In this document: positions 10,706-18,786 of the stretch, in pieces
Position numbering within the stretch: position 1 is the first letter of the stretch
How the letters are laid out: each line of letters opens with the position of its first letter
From: Molossus alvarezi
Taxonomy: Eukaryota; Chordata; Mammalia; Chiroptera; Molossidae
Reading direction: 5' to 3'
Assembly: GCA_037176705.1 (NCBI GenBank)
Contig: CM073907.1
Span: 16,169,534 to 16,233,533 of the forward strand
DNA length: 64,000 nt
Position numbers and translations under genes: made by a program
Notes under the pieces: generated by a model
What the model was told of the DNA's origin: nothing
The model's input: the letters and a program-made list of their open reading frames with translations, nothing else
The model's database searches: none

Positions 10706-11818
10706 TGTGCCTGTGACCTGAGGGGGGTGAGTGACAGCAGAGAACCAACAAGCCCCCTGCCATGCAACTGGGGTGTGTACGTGGTTCTCTGTTAGGAGAC
10801 ATGACTTCCTTCAAAAGGAATAAAACATTAGACCCAAGTGGCTTTCAATTGTTTTTCTCAAATATAAAATGTCTGGAAGTGGCTGGTTCCAGGTTTGTCA
10901 ATGACCCAACCTGGCCCCAGATCCCTCTTCTTGGCACCTTCGGCATCTTCAGTGTCCATCTCGTGGTCACAGAAAACTACACTGCAGCTTCCACAGGCAG
11001 CTGAAAGGAAGGAGAGAGGACGAAGCGCTCCGCATGCCTGTCCCCTTGCACTGGGGAGAAAAGTCCTTCCCAGAAACTACCCAGCAGGGATCCCTTATGT
11101 CTCCCTGGCCAGAACTCAGGCATACAGCCACCCCCAGCTGCAAGGGAGTAGTAGAAAAACCTGTCCCAGATTGCTGTGGGAGGGTCTCCTGGAAGATCCC
11201 TCCACCTCGGGCCTTTGTGCCCCTCATCAGCAACATTTCCTGAACCAAAGCCCAAGTGAGTACTGTCTGCAAATAACCTCAGGATAAGCAGCTTTGGTGC
11301 TTACCTTGCAAGTTATAAGCTTCCATCTCCAAATTAGCTAAGTGTTGGTATTCCCTGCTGCCTTGTCATATTTTTTGAAGATTTTAAGTTTATTTCTTAA
11401 AATATATTTTTTCCAGCTTTTTTTTTTTTTTTGAAAGAGGCTTGATCTGAAAGACATGGTGTATTATAGCCTGGAACAGAAACTGCAGTGCCCGTCAAAG
11501 AGGAGTGGGTGTCACACTCAGCTTAGACCAGTGACTCATCCCTCAAGGCTGGCACACTGCTGAGCCCCAACAAAATTGAGGTTCTCTGAGAGAAGGCAGA
11601 GGGGAAATGGTGCCATGTGGGTCATCAACAGCCAGCACCATGGTGGAGATAATCATTGCTGAGACCACTGGTCAGGGCATGGTGGGTGATGTCCAAGGAG
11701 GTCGGCCTGTGAAGTGGGCCTTTTTGCCTGGACTTTGGGATTTATTGACATTTTATTCCAACAAGCATTTTATTTTTTTTATTTTAACACGATGACACAC
11801 TCATGGAAGAGTTGTAAG
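10706..11818. other. Unique sequence, no gene recognised
   Basis: Includes open frames of 100-130 codons on both strands over 10.9-11.3 kb with no recognisable domain, and a T15 run near 11,410. Nothing else can be supported. Confidence 0.4.
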
Positions 11819-12605
11819 TGATACTGGCAAGACCAAGAGACCTCAGTTCTTGTCTTCTTGAAGGAAAGATTTCAATCAAAAGACAAAGTGTAGCAAAGTA
11901 AAAGAATTTATTGGCTGCAGCAAAAACACACTTAGGACAGTGAAACAAGGAAGTCATGGAAGAAACAACAGGAGAGCCAAGGCTGGGCTGCTGTGGCCCA
12001 CTGGGAAGTCAGAGAAAAGGGGGTCTTGGAGGCAGGTTCAGGGGGTTAGCCTGGGACGAGTTGTGTTGCCCATTGCTCCCCTGGTTTCCAGTCTCCTGGG
12101 TTCCCTTAGAGGGCAGAAGGGGGAAGGGAATGGCACTGGCCTGCTCCCTGGGGGAGAACTTGAGCTGGGTCCTTTGAGAGTATTTATCTTTCTCTTGCAG
12201 GAAGAAATCTTAGGGGAGGACTAAGGGGAGGGTCTCAATAGAATATTCATCAGCTTTCCAGGTGTGTTCTTTCAGGGTGTGGTCTTGGATGATCCATGAT
12301 CAGTTAACACCAGGGCAGGGGTCATTAGTGAGTGCAACTGGTCCTGAGGCAGCCACAGCATCACTTGTCTGGGTCTGGAGCTGCAATACAGCTGAGGTGT
12401 AGATGTTATCTTTCGGGAGGAAGAGTCAGGGGGTCCAAACCGCATGGCCAGCAATATGCTAGGGGAGGAAGGGTTACCCTGGAGGTGAGGTCCTTGTTTT
12501 CCTCATTTTGCCCATTACTGGGCACCTAAAGTTTTCTGCCCTGGTGACCTTCTGTACCTTGCTCATTGTCAATGCTCTGCTCTTGTCTGTCTAACTGCCT
12601 ATTAC
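11819..12605 (-). mobile_element. Probable class-I (ERV1-like) solo LTR
   Basis: Read on the minus strand, it could begin TGTAATAGGCAG and end CCAGTATCA, giving the TG..CA ends of an LTR. A TATA-like GATAAATAC lies at 12,176-12,190. A poly(A) signal AATAAA at 11,912-11,907 is followed by TTCTTTTACTTTGC and, near the end, GACAAGAACTGAGG, which resembles R/U5 of gammaretrovirus-like LTRs. No flanking internal retroviral sequence is seen, and I could not match a 4-5 bp target duplication, so the ends and family are uncertain. Confidence 0.55.
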
Positions 12606-13110
12606 AGAAATATGGTGCAAAGAACTATTTGTTTCCTGAAACATTTAATAATAAGTTGTACACCTAATGTCCTATCACCTTCAAATGTAAATATTTCTTA
12701 CACACAAGGGCATTCTCTTGCATGTCCACAACCATAAAAATCAGTAAATTCAAACTGATACATTACTACCTTCTAATCCTCAGACCCTGTTCAAGTGTTC
12801 AAGTTCCTATAATGTTGTTTAAAGCCAACGGAGTCAGCCCAGAATTGCGCCTTGCATATCTCTGTTGTGTGAAGCTTCCTTCACTCTGAAACAGTTCTTT
12901 GAGCTTTCCTCAACTTTTATAACTTTGACATGTTTGAAGATTACAGGCCAGTTATTTTGTATAATGTTTCTCAATTTCAATTTGTCTGGCAAGAATTACA
13001 AAGAAGCAATGCTGTGTTCTTCTTACCTCATCCTATCAGGTTTGAAATATGTACCATTTCTGATGATATTCACGTTCAACATTTTTGAACATATGTATGT
13101 AAGCATGACC
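12606..13110 (+). mobile_element. Old LINE-1 3' UTR fragment
   Basis: GATTACAGGCCAGTTATTTT, GTATAATGTTTCTCAATTTC and the downstream CAAGAATTACAAAGAAGCAA, TGCTGTGTTCTTCTTACCTC follow the 3' UTR of ancient mammalian L1 (L1M types) as I recall it. There is no coding portion and no tail. Confidence 0.6.
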
Positions 13111-13224
13111 TCTGACTCCTCATTGTCCCAAGCTGCTGTTCAGACCTGCACACGTAAAACAAATCCGGGCCGAGGCAACCCTGGGTTAAGTGACCTGTTA
13201 TGGGCAATTCCATGGTTTATTCAT

Positions 13225-13380
13225 TCACAGGAGAGAGCAATCTGGGAGGGCTTTAAGGAAGAGATTGAGTATGGCCTCTGAGAATAGGAAGGACTTGGCA
13301 GGGACTGATGAGAAGCAGTCAAGGTAGGAGAGAGAGTATATGCAAAGGCTCAGAGCTGAGGACAGTAAGGCATGGGTGAC
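13225..13380 (-). repeat. L2-like fragment, diverged
   Basis: GGGAGGGCTTTAAGGAAGAG, GGCCTCTGAGAATAGGAAG and TATGCAAAGGCTCAGAGC follow the antisense L2 order seen in better copies elsewhere in this window. Confidence 0.4.
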
Positions 13381-13384
13381 ATAG

Positions 13385-13560
13385 ACAATATATTCAACAA
13401 AACCATGCCACTTCTGTCTCAGATAAACAGAAAGATTACATTTCCCAGACTTCCTTGCAGTTCAGTTGGGCAATGTGACTGAGCTCTGGACAACAGAATA
13501 TGGGTCAAAGTAATGAGCACTGCTTTTAGGCTTTTCTTCTGCATGGTCCTTCACATTCTC
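13385..13560 (+). repeat. Mammal-wide LTR-like fragment
   Basis: TTTCCCAGACTTCCTTGCAG, then GGCAATGTGACTGAGCTCTG and ACAGAATATGGGTCAAAGTA, resembles an old MaLR/ERVL-type LTR segment ('cattgtgacta..ctggccaatgg'). Family not assigned. Confidence 0.35.
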
Positions 13561-13861
13561 TCTTCTGTTTGCATGATAATCTGGGGCACTGTACTGGACT
13601 CTGGAGATAAGCAGGCATCAAAGCTCTGACCCCATTGAAGAAGTTCCCCAGCTATAGAGACAGACATGTCTCTATGTAAACAGGCAATTAAATTATGACA
13701 GAATTGGAAGCCCTGTCTCACAGTCTTACGGGGGTTGAGAACTCTCATTTTCTTCCTCTCCAGAAAGAGTGGTGGGAACTCTCCAAGGTCTTGACTTGGG
13801 TTCACTACTCCTGCCCTGTGGACCCTGCCACACACCAACCAGGGAGATAGTCCTCAGGAAA

Positions 13862-14081
13862 TGAGAGCATCAGCCTGTGGTCTAGAGAGACCTGGGTTTG
13901 GTTCCCGCTAAGGGCACGTGCCTTGGTTGCCGTTTGTTTCCAGCCCTGGATGGTCATCCGGGTGGCAGCCACTCGATGTGTCCCTTTCACATCAATGTCT
14001 CTCTCTCTCTCTCCCTCCCACTCTCTCTGAACAGAAAATGGAAAAATGTCCTTGGGTGAAGATAAAAAAAAAAAAAAAAAA
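13862..14081 (+). mobile_element. VES-type SINE, 5'-truncated
   Basis: Begins inside the A-box region (GAGAGCATCAGCCTGTGG) and keeps the B-box segment GGTTTGGTTCCC, the CT-rich middle, and the 3' end AAAATGGAAAAATGTCC. It ends in an 18-A tail. Confidence 0.9.
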
Positions 14082-14219
14082 ATCAGAGCTACAGTACAGA
14101 TCACCACCCAAGTCCCAGACTGGCCACTGGGTGGCACACACTTGAAACTGTCCCTTATACACTGAAAACACTTTAAAAATTAAACTGATATTGGCACCAC
14201 AGCCCACAGAAAGCAGGTC

Positions 14220-14936
14220 AGAACTTGCAGCCTAAACCTAACTTTGTTGATTATCTGCTAACAACTACAACAAAATAAACCTACATATTTCTTAGGATTT
14301 AAACAAGACCCCAAATATATAGGATAAAATCCAAAATTGCTTGTCATGCAAAGAATGCGGGAAGTCTTAACTCACAAGAGAAAAGCAAAGCAACAGATAC
14401 CAACCCCAAGATGATTCAGATGTTGGATCATCAAAGACTTTATAGCAGCTATTATAACTATGCTTCAGGAAGTTAGGGTGAACACTCTTGAATGGAAAGG
14501 TAGAAAGTCTCAGAAAATAAACAGAAGATATGAAAAAGATCCAAATAGCAATTTTGGAACTCAAAAATACAATAACTGAATTAAAATTTTACTGGATGAG
14601 CTCAAGACCAAAGTGAAGATGACAGAGGAAAGAGTGAATCAACTTGAGTGATCAATAGTTATTCAATTTAAGCAACAGACAAAAATAAATTTTTTAATGA
14701 ACAGATTCAGGAATTTGTGGGACAATACAAAAAATCGAACATTTGTGTTAACAAATTTTAAAAAATTAAATTTGAAGTATGTTTTCTGACCATAGTGAAT
14801 TAAAGTAGGAATCAGTAACAGAAAGACTATTGGAAAATCTCCAAACACTTTCAAATTAAACCACACATTTCTAAGTAATTTATGGATCAAAGAAAAAATA
14901 TTTTGAACTGAATAAAAATAAAAATAGAAACATATT
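14220..14936 (+). pseudogene. Old LINE-1, coding remnant part 1
   Basis: A-rich sense-strand L1 DNA running toward ORF2. Recognisable L1 phrases include CAAATAGCAATTTTGGAACT and GAGGAAAGAGTGAATCAACTTGAG (ORF1 coiled-coil style), and GTAGGAATCAGTAACAGAAAG. It is interrupted by the SINE cluster at 14,952 and resumes at 15,719. Many stops and indels; ancient and dead. Confidence 0.65.
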
Positions 14937-14951
14937 AAAATGTGTGGTATG
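14937..14951. repeat. Target-site duplication, left copy
   Basis: AAAATGTGTGGTATG here is identical to 15,704-15,718 and brackets the whole three-SINE composite. Confidence 0.95.
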
Positions 14952-15430
14952 GCCTGGCTGGTGTGGCTCAGGGGTTGAGCATTGACCCATGCACCAAGAG
15001 GTCGCTGGTTCAATTACTGGTCAGGGCACATGTCCAGGTTGGGGGCCTGATCCCCAGTGGGGGGCATGCAGGAGGCAGCCAATCAGTGTTCTCTCTCATC
15101 AATGCTTTTTTTTTTTTTTTATCCTCACACAAGGACATCTTTGCATTTATCTTCAGATAGAGTGGGAGGAAGAGGGGGAGAAAGAGAGAGAGAGAAACAT
15201 CCATGTGAGAGAGATACATCAAATGGTCGCCACCCACACAACCCCAACCGGGGTGTGGACAAACTGCAACCGAGGTACATGCCCTTAGCCAGAACCAAAC
15301 TCGGGACTCTTTGGTCCATGGACCGACGCTCCAACCGCTGACTCAAACCGGCCAAGGCATTTCATCGATATTTCTATCTCTCTCTCCCTCTCCCTTCCTC
15401 TCTCTAAAATCAATAAAGAAAAAAATAAAT
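14952..15430 (+). mobile_element. VES-type SINE (host copy), split by another SINE
   Basis: Starts GCCTGGCTGGTGTGGCTCAG, with A box, B-box-like GGTTCAATTACTGG and GATCCCCAGTGG. It breaks off at CTCATCAATGC (15,102), resumes at about 15,357 with TTCATCGATATTTC, and ends CTCTAAAATCAATAAAG plus an A-rich tail. This is the tail subtype ending AAAATCAATAAA. Confidence 0.9.
15103..15356 (-). mobile_element. VES-type SINE inserted in the host SINE
   Basis: Antisense copy: T-run, TATCCTCACACAAGGACATC, GATAGAGTGGGAGG, B-box complement and GGCCAAGGC at its 5' end. It splits the 14,952 SINE in the CT-rich middle; flanking TCATCAAT/TCATCGAT looks like a degraded target duplication. Confidence 0.9.
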
Positions 15431-15703
15431 AGTCCTGGTCAGTTTGGCTCAGCAGTTAGAGTGTTGGCCTGCGGTCCAGAGAGACCCAGGTTCGGTTCCT
15501 GCTAAGGGCACGTACCTCAGTTGCAGTTTGTCCCTGGCCCTGGTTGGGCCCTGTGGGAGGCAGCCACTCCATGTGTCCCTTTCACATCAATGTCTCTCTC
15601 TCTCTCTCTTCCTCTCTCTCCCTTCCACTCTATCTGAACAAAAAATGGAAAAATGTCCTCGGGTGAGAATTAAAAAAAATGAAAAAAATAAACAGAACTT
15701 ATA
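15431..15703 (+). mobile_element. VES-type SINE inserted in the host SINE's tail
   Basis: Complete sense copy from GTCCTGGTCAGTTTGGCTCA through GGTTCGGTTCC to AAAATGGAAAAATGTCCTC and an A-rich tail. It sits in the A-rich end of the 14,952 SINE and before the outer target duplication. Confidence 0.9.
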
Positions 15704-15718
15704 AAAATGTGTGGTATG
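15704..15718. repeat. Target-site duplication, right copy
   Basis: Perfect second copy of AAAATGTGTGGTATG; see 14,937-14,951. Confidence 0.95.
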
Positions 15719-15985
15719 CAGTTAAAGTGGTGTTTAGAGGAAATTTTATAATATTAAAAATCTTATATTAAAAAAGAAGGTCTCAAACCAACACTCTAAA
15801 CTTTTCCTTAAGAAACTAGAAAAAAAAAGTGTAAAATACAGTAAGCTGAAAGAGTGATTAAAGATCAAAGCAGAAATCAATACAACTGAATCTAGGAAAA
15901 CAATAGAAAATAATCAAATTAAAATCTGGTCCTTTGAAAAAAATCAATAAAATTTATAAACCTATAGCTAGACTGACAACAACAA

Positions 15986-16020
<35 letters not shown>

Positions 16021-16165
16021 GGAGAGACAGAGAGACAGAGAGAGAAGAAACAAATGACCAATATCGGGAATGAAAGAAGGAACATCACTGATTATCACCC
16101 CATAGTATTTAGAATAAGAGAATACTACAAACATCTCTATGTTCACAAATTTAACAACTTAGATA
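15719..16165 (+). pseudogene. Old LINE-1 ORF2 remnant part 2
   Basis: CAGTTAAAGTGGTGTTTAGA, GGAAATTTTATAATATTAAA, AAGAAACTAGAAAAAAAAAG, GATCAAAGCAGAAATCAATAC and CTAGACTGACAA follow the L1 ORF2 segment between endonuclease and reverse transcriptase. A (GA)n run at 15,990-16,045 has expanded where L1 normally has a short AG-rich stretch. Confidence 0.85.
15990..16045. repeat. (GA)n microsatellite
   Basis: About 14 uninterrupted AG units followed by imperfect GAGACAGA units, inside the old L1 ORF2. Confidence 0.9.
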
Positions 16166-16761
16166 AAAGGCAGTCAGTTATAGTCCATGGACTAAATATG
16201 GCCCATCTCCTGTTTTTGTAATTTGTGTGTGTGACATGGCTGTACTGGGTTCAGTATTTCCCACTCCCACCTGCAAATTCATGTCCATCTAGAACCTCAG
16301 AATGAGACTTTACTTGGAAATAGGGTTTTGCAATGTAATTAGTTGAGGTGAGGGTACATGGGTTTAGAACAGGCCCTAAATCCAATGTGACTGGTGTTCT
16401 TATAGCAAGAGGAGTGGGAGATTGGCATACAGAGATGCAGATACACCGAGGGAAGAAGGCCACGTGAAGACTGAAGTCGGTATGAGACTTTCCTGGAGCT
16501 GGAAGAAACAGGAAGCGTTCTCCCTTAGAGCCTTCAGAGGGAGCTTGGCCCTGCTGCACCTTGGTTTTGGACGTCTGTCCCCTGAATGAGAGAATACATT
16601 TTTGTTGTTTTACCCAGCAAAGTAATGCAATAGCCACACCCACTTATTTATAGCTTTTACACCACAGAGGCAGAGGTGACTAGTTGTAACAGACTGTATG
16701 GCCCAAAAAGCTTACAGTACTTTCTATCTGTCCCTTTACAGAGAAGGTTTGTGATCTTTGA
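16166..16761. mobile_element. hAT-Charlie non-autonomous element, interrupted
   Basis: Left part: AGTCCATGGACTAAATATGG, CCCATCTCCTGTTTTTGTAA. Right part: AGCCACACCCACTTATTTAT, CAGAGGTGACTAGTTGTAAC, AGACTGTATGGCCCAAAAAGC, CTATCTGTCCCTTTACAGAG. Together they match a well-known hAT-Charlie MITE consensus. It is flanked by CTTAGATA (16,158-16,165) and CTTAGCTA (16,762-16,769), an 8-bp duplication with one mismatch, and sits in L1 ORF2. Confidence 0.75.
16232..16629 (+). mobile_element. MaLR (MLT1-like) solo LTR inside the hAT element
   Basis: CAAATTCATGTCCATCTAGA, ACCTCAGAATGAGACTTTAC, TTGGAAATAGGGTTTTGCAA, CCCTAAATCCAATGTGACTG, GTGTTCTTATAGCAAGAGGA, AGACACC-type central part and a TTTTTGTTGTTTTACCCAGC end match MLT1 LTRs. 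Starts TGACATGG and ends GTAATGCA. The expected 5-bp duplication is not clear. Confidence 0.7.
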
Positions 16762-17250
16762 CTTAGCTAAATTTGACAAACCACAACCTACCAAAATGCA
16801 CCAAAGAAAAATAACTAGAATAATTCTGTATCCATTAAAGAAATTGAATTAATAGCTTAAAACTTTCCAAAAAAGAAATCTCCTGGCCTGGATGTTTTCT
16901 CTAGTGAATTCTAATAAACCTTTAAGAGAAATAACACCAATTCTCTACAATCTTTTCCAGAAAACAGTAGAGAAGGGAAAATGAGCCCACTCATTTTATA
17001 AGGCTAGCACTACCCTAATGCCCAAACCAGATGAAGACAGTAGAAGAAAAGAATGCTACAGACCACTATTCCTTATGAACATACCAAAAACATCTTACAC
17101 AAATTCCTACAACATTGAATATGCAATGCACATAAAAAGAATACACCATGACCAAGGGGAGTTTATCCCAGGAATGCCAGACTGGTTCAATATTTAAAAT
17201 CCAACCACAGTGATCCATCATAGGAACTGACCAAAGAAGGAAATCTGCAT
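16762..17250 (+). pseudogene. Old LINE-1 ORF2 remnant part 3 (RT region)
   Basis: ATTAAAGAAATTGAATTAAT, TCTCCTGGCCTGGATG, GAAATAACACCAATTCTCTA, ACTACAGACC-type block, CATGACCAAGGGGAGTTTAT and CCCAGGAATGCCAGACTGG match the L1 reverse-transcriptase fingers/palm coding region. It is full of indels and breaks off near 17,250. Confidence 0.85.
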
Positions 17251-17279
17251 AGTCACACCAAACTGAGATAATAGACGTA

Positions 17280-17342
17280 TGTTGCTCTAAGCTGCTAAGT
17301 TCTGTGATAATTTGATACTCAGCAATAGATAATTAATATAAG
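17280..17342 (+). repeat. MaLR LTR 3' fragment
   Basis: CTAAGCTGCTAAGTTCTGTG, ATAATTTGATACTCAGCAAT, AGATAATTAATATA matches the terminal segment of MLT1-class LTRs; compare the complete LTR at 25,764. Confidence 0.55.
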
Positions 17343-17458
17343 CACCACATTTGATGGCCCTTCTGTATTTCCTACATATCTTCCCCCACCCATCTCATAT
17401 CCCCAGAGAAAATGTTTTGCTAACCATTAGGGAACCACTAACCTGAATGTGTCGTTTA

Positions 17459-17469
17459 TCTTTCCCATG
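17459..17469. repeat. Target-site duplication, left copy
   Basis: TCTTTCCCATG matches 17,938-17,948 exactly and brackets two nested SINEs. Confidence 0.85.
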
Positions 17470-17735
17470 TTTTTATTTATTTTTTTAATATGTTGATTTT
17501 GTTTTTAAATCCTCACCTGAGGATATTTTTCCATTTATCTTCAGTAGAGTGGGAGGGAAAGAGAGAGAGAGAGATTGATGTAAGAGAGACACATCAATTG
17601 GTTGACTCTCACACTCACTCAAACCAGGGCCGGGGACCAAACTGCAAGCGAGGTATGTGCCCTTGACTGGAATTGAACCTACGGCTCTTTGGTCCACAGG
17701 CTGATGCTCTCAATGCTGAGCCAAACCAGCCAGGG
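17470..17735 (-). mobile_element. VES-type SINE (inner) plus host tail
   Basis: Antisense copy: AAATCCTCACCTGAGGATAT, TTTTCCATTTATCTTCAG, the GA-rich middle, GGAATTGAACCTACGG (B box complement) and GAGCCAAACCAGCCAGGGG. It sits in the A-rich tail of the SINE at 17,736; the TTTATTTATTT at the left belongs to that host tail. Confidence 0.88.
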
Positions 17736-17937
17736 GTAAAATATGATTTTATTGATTTTTTTTTTAGAGACAGAGGAAGGGAAAGAGAGATAGAAACATT
17801 GATGTGAGAAAAACATTAATTGGCTTCCTCCTGCATGCCCTTTACTGGGGAATGCACCCACAATCCAGGCATGTGCCATGACCAGTAATTGAACTGGGAC
17901 CTCTCAGTCCATAGGAGGACACTTACACCAGTCAGGC
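17736..17937 (-). mobile_element. VES-type SINE (outer)
   Basis: Antisense copy of the AATCAATAAA-tail subtype: TTTATTGATTTTTTTTTTAG, ACATTGATGTGAGAAAAACA, CTCCTGCATGCCC, GACCAGTAATTGAACTGGGA and ACACCAGTCAGG. Its own tail is split by the inner SINE. Confidence 0.85.
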
Positions 17938-17948
17938 TCTTTCCCATG
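17938..17948. repeat. Target-site duplication, right copy
   Basis: Second TCTTTCCCATG; see 17,459-17,469. Confidence 0.85.
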
Positions 17949-18290
17949 CTTTAAAAAAATGATTTTATTCTATATGCTTACATCCCCAAACTATGCAATG
18001 GTACATTTTACATGTTTTTGAATTTGATGTAAATGATATCACACTGTGCAATTCTTCTGCTACTCATTCTTTTGATTCATCCATGTCATGGGTGTGGATC
18101 GTGTTCATTTATTTTTCCAGCTGAACAGTGTTCCCCTGTAGGATTGTGCCCCAATTTATCCATTATTCTTTTCACAGACGTTCCGTTTGTTTCCAAACAC
18201 GCCGTTTTTCCACAGTTGCTGGTAACCTTCCTGTCCAGGGCTCAGTGTGTAAATGTGTGAGAGCTTCTCCAGGGAGCGGGAGAGCCTGCT
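17949..18290 (-). mobile_element. Old LINE-1 fragment
   Basis: Phrases such as TTCATCCATGTCATGGGTGT, TTCATTTATTTTTCCAGCTG, AACAGTGTTCCCCTGTAGG and CCCCAATTTATCCATTATTC parallel antisense L1 ORF2 3' ends ('gctgcatagtattccattg..'). The same target run continues from 17,345-17,458. Diverged. Confidence 0.5.
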
Positions 18291-18488
18291 CTAATCCTGA
18301 GATGTTAAGGCTTCCTTTTTCCCAGAGTTAATAATGACATGGTCACAATTGAGCTGAGTGTGTATGTGTATGAGGTCAGAGAGGAAGAGTCAAGACATAA
18401 TAACAAAGAACAATGACCATACATCACTGAGCCCCATGTATGTACCTGAACCCAGCAACTGAAGTACTTACTATAGAACATCCCTATT
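18291..18488. other. Unique sequence left of the L1
   Basis: Pre-insertion flank of the full-length L1. Nothing recognised. Confidence 0.5.
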
Positions 18489-18498
18489 GGAGGGGGAT

Positions 18499-18501
<3 letters not shown>
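18489..18501. repeat. L1 target-site duplication, 3' copy
   Basis: GGAGGGGGATTTA is identical to 24,357-24,369. On the L1 sense strand the target reads ..TT|AAATCC.., close to the L1 endonuclease preference TT|AAAA. Confidence 0.92.
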
Positions 18502-18529
<28 letters not shown>

Positions 18530-18786
18530 TGTATGAATTTTTTTAATTTATTTTTTTGTTACAGATATTTTACCTTTTTACCCCATTGGCACCCCCCACC
18601 CCACCCCCCCTCCACCCTGTCCCCGGCTTAGTTGTCCATGTCCATTGGTCATGCATACATGCATATAAGTTCTGTGGTTTATCTCTTCCCACCCCCCCAT
18701 CCCCCATCCCCTCTTCTGAGGGATGTCAGTCTGTGCCCTACTTCCATGTGTCTGCGTCTACTGTATTCCTCAGACTGTTATGTTCA
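18502..18786 (-). other. L1 3' UTR with G-rich tracts and (AAAT)n tail
   Basis: Follows the ORF2 stop. Plus-strand C-runs at 18,589-18,623 and 18,689-18,714 mean G-runs on the L1 strand (for example GGGGATGGGGGATGGGGG), which fits G-quadruplex potential. The tail is an A-rich stretch with about nine AAAT units at 18,502-18,530. Confidence 0.85.
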
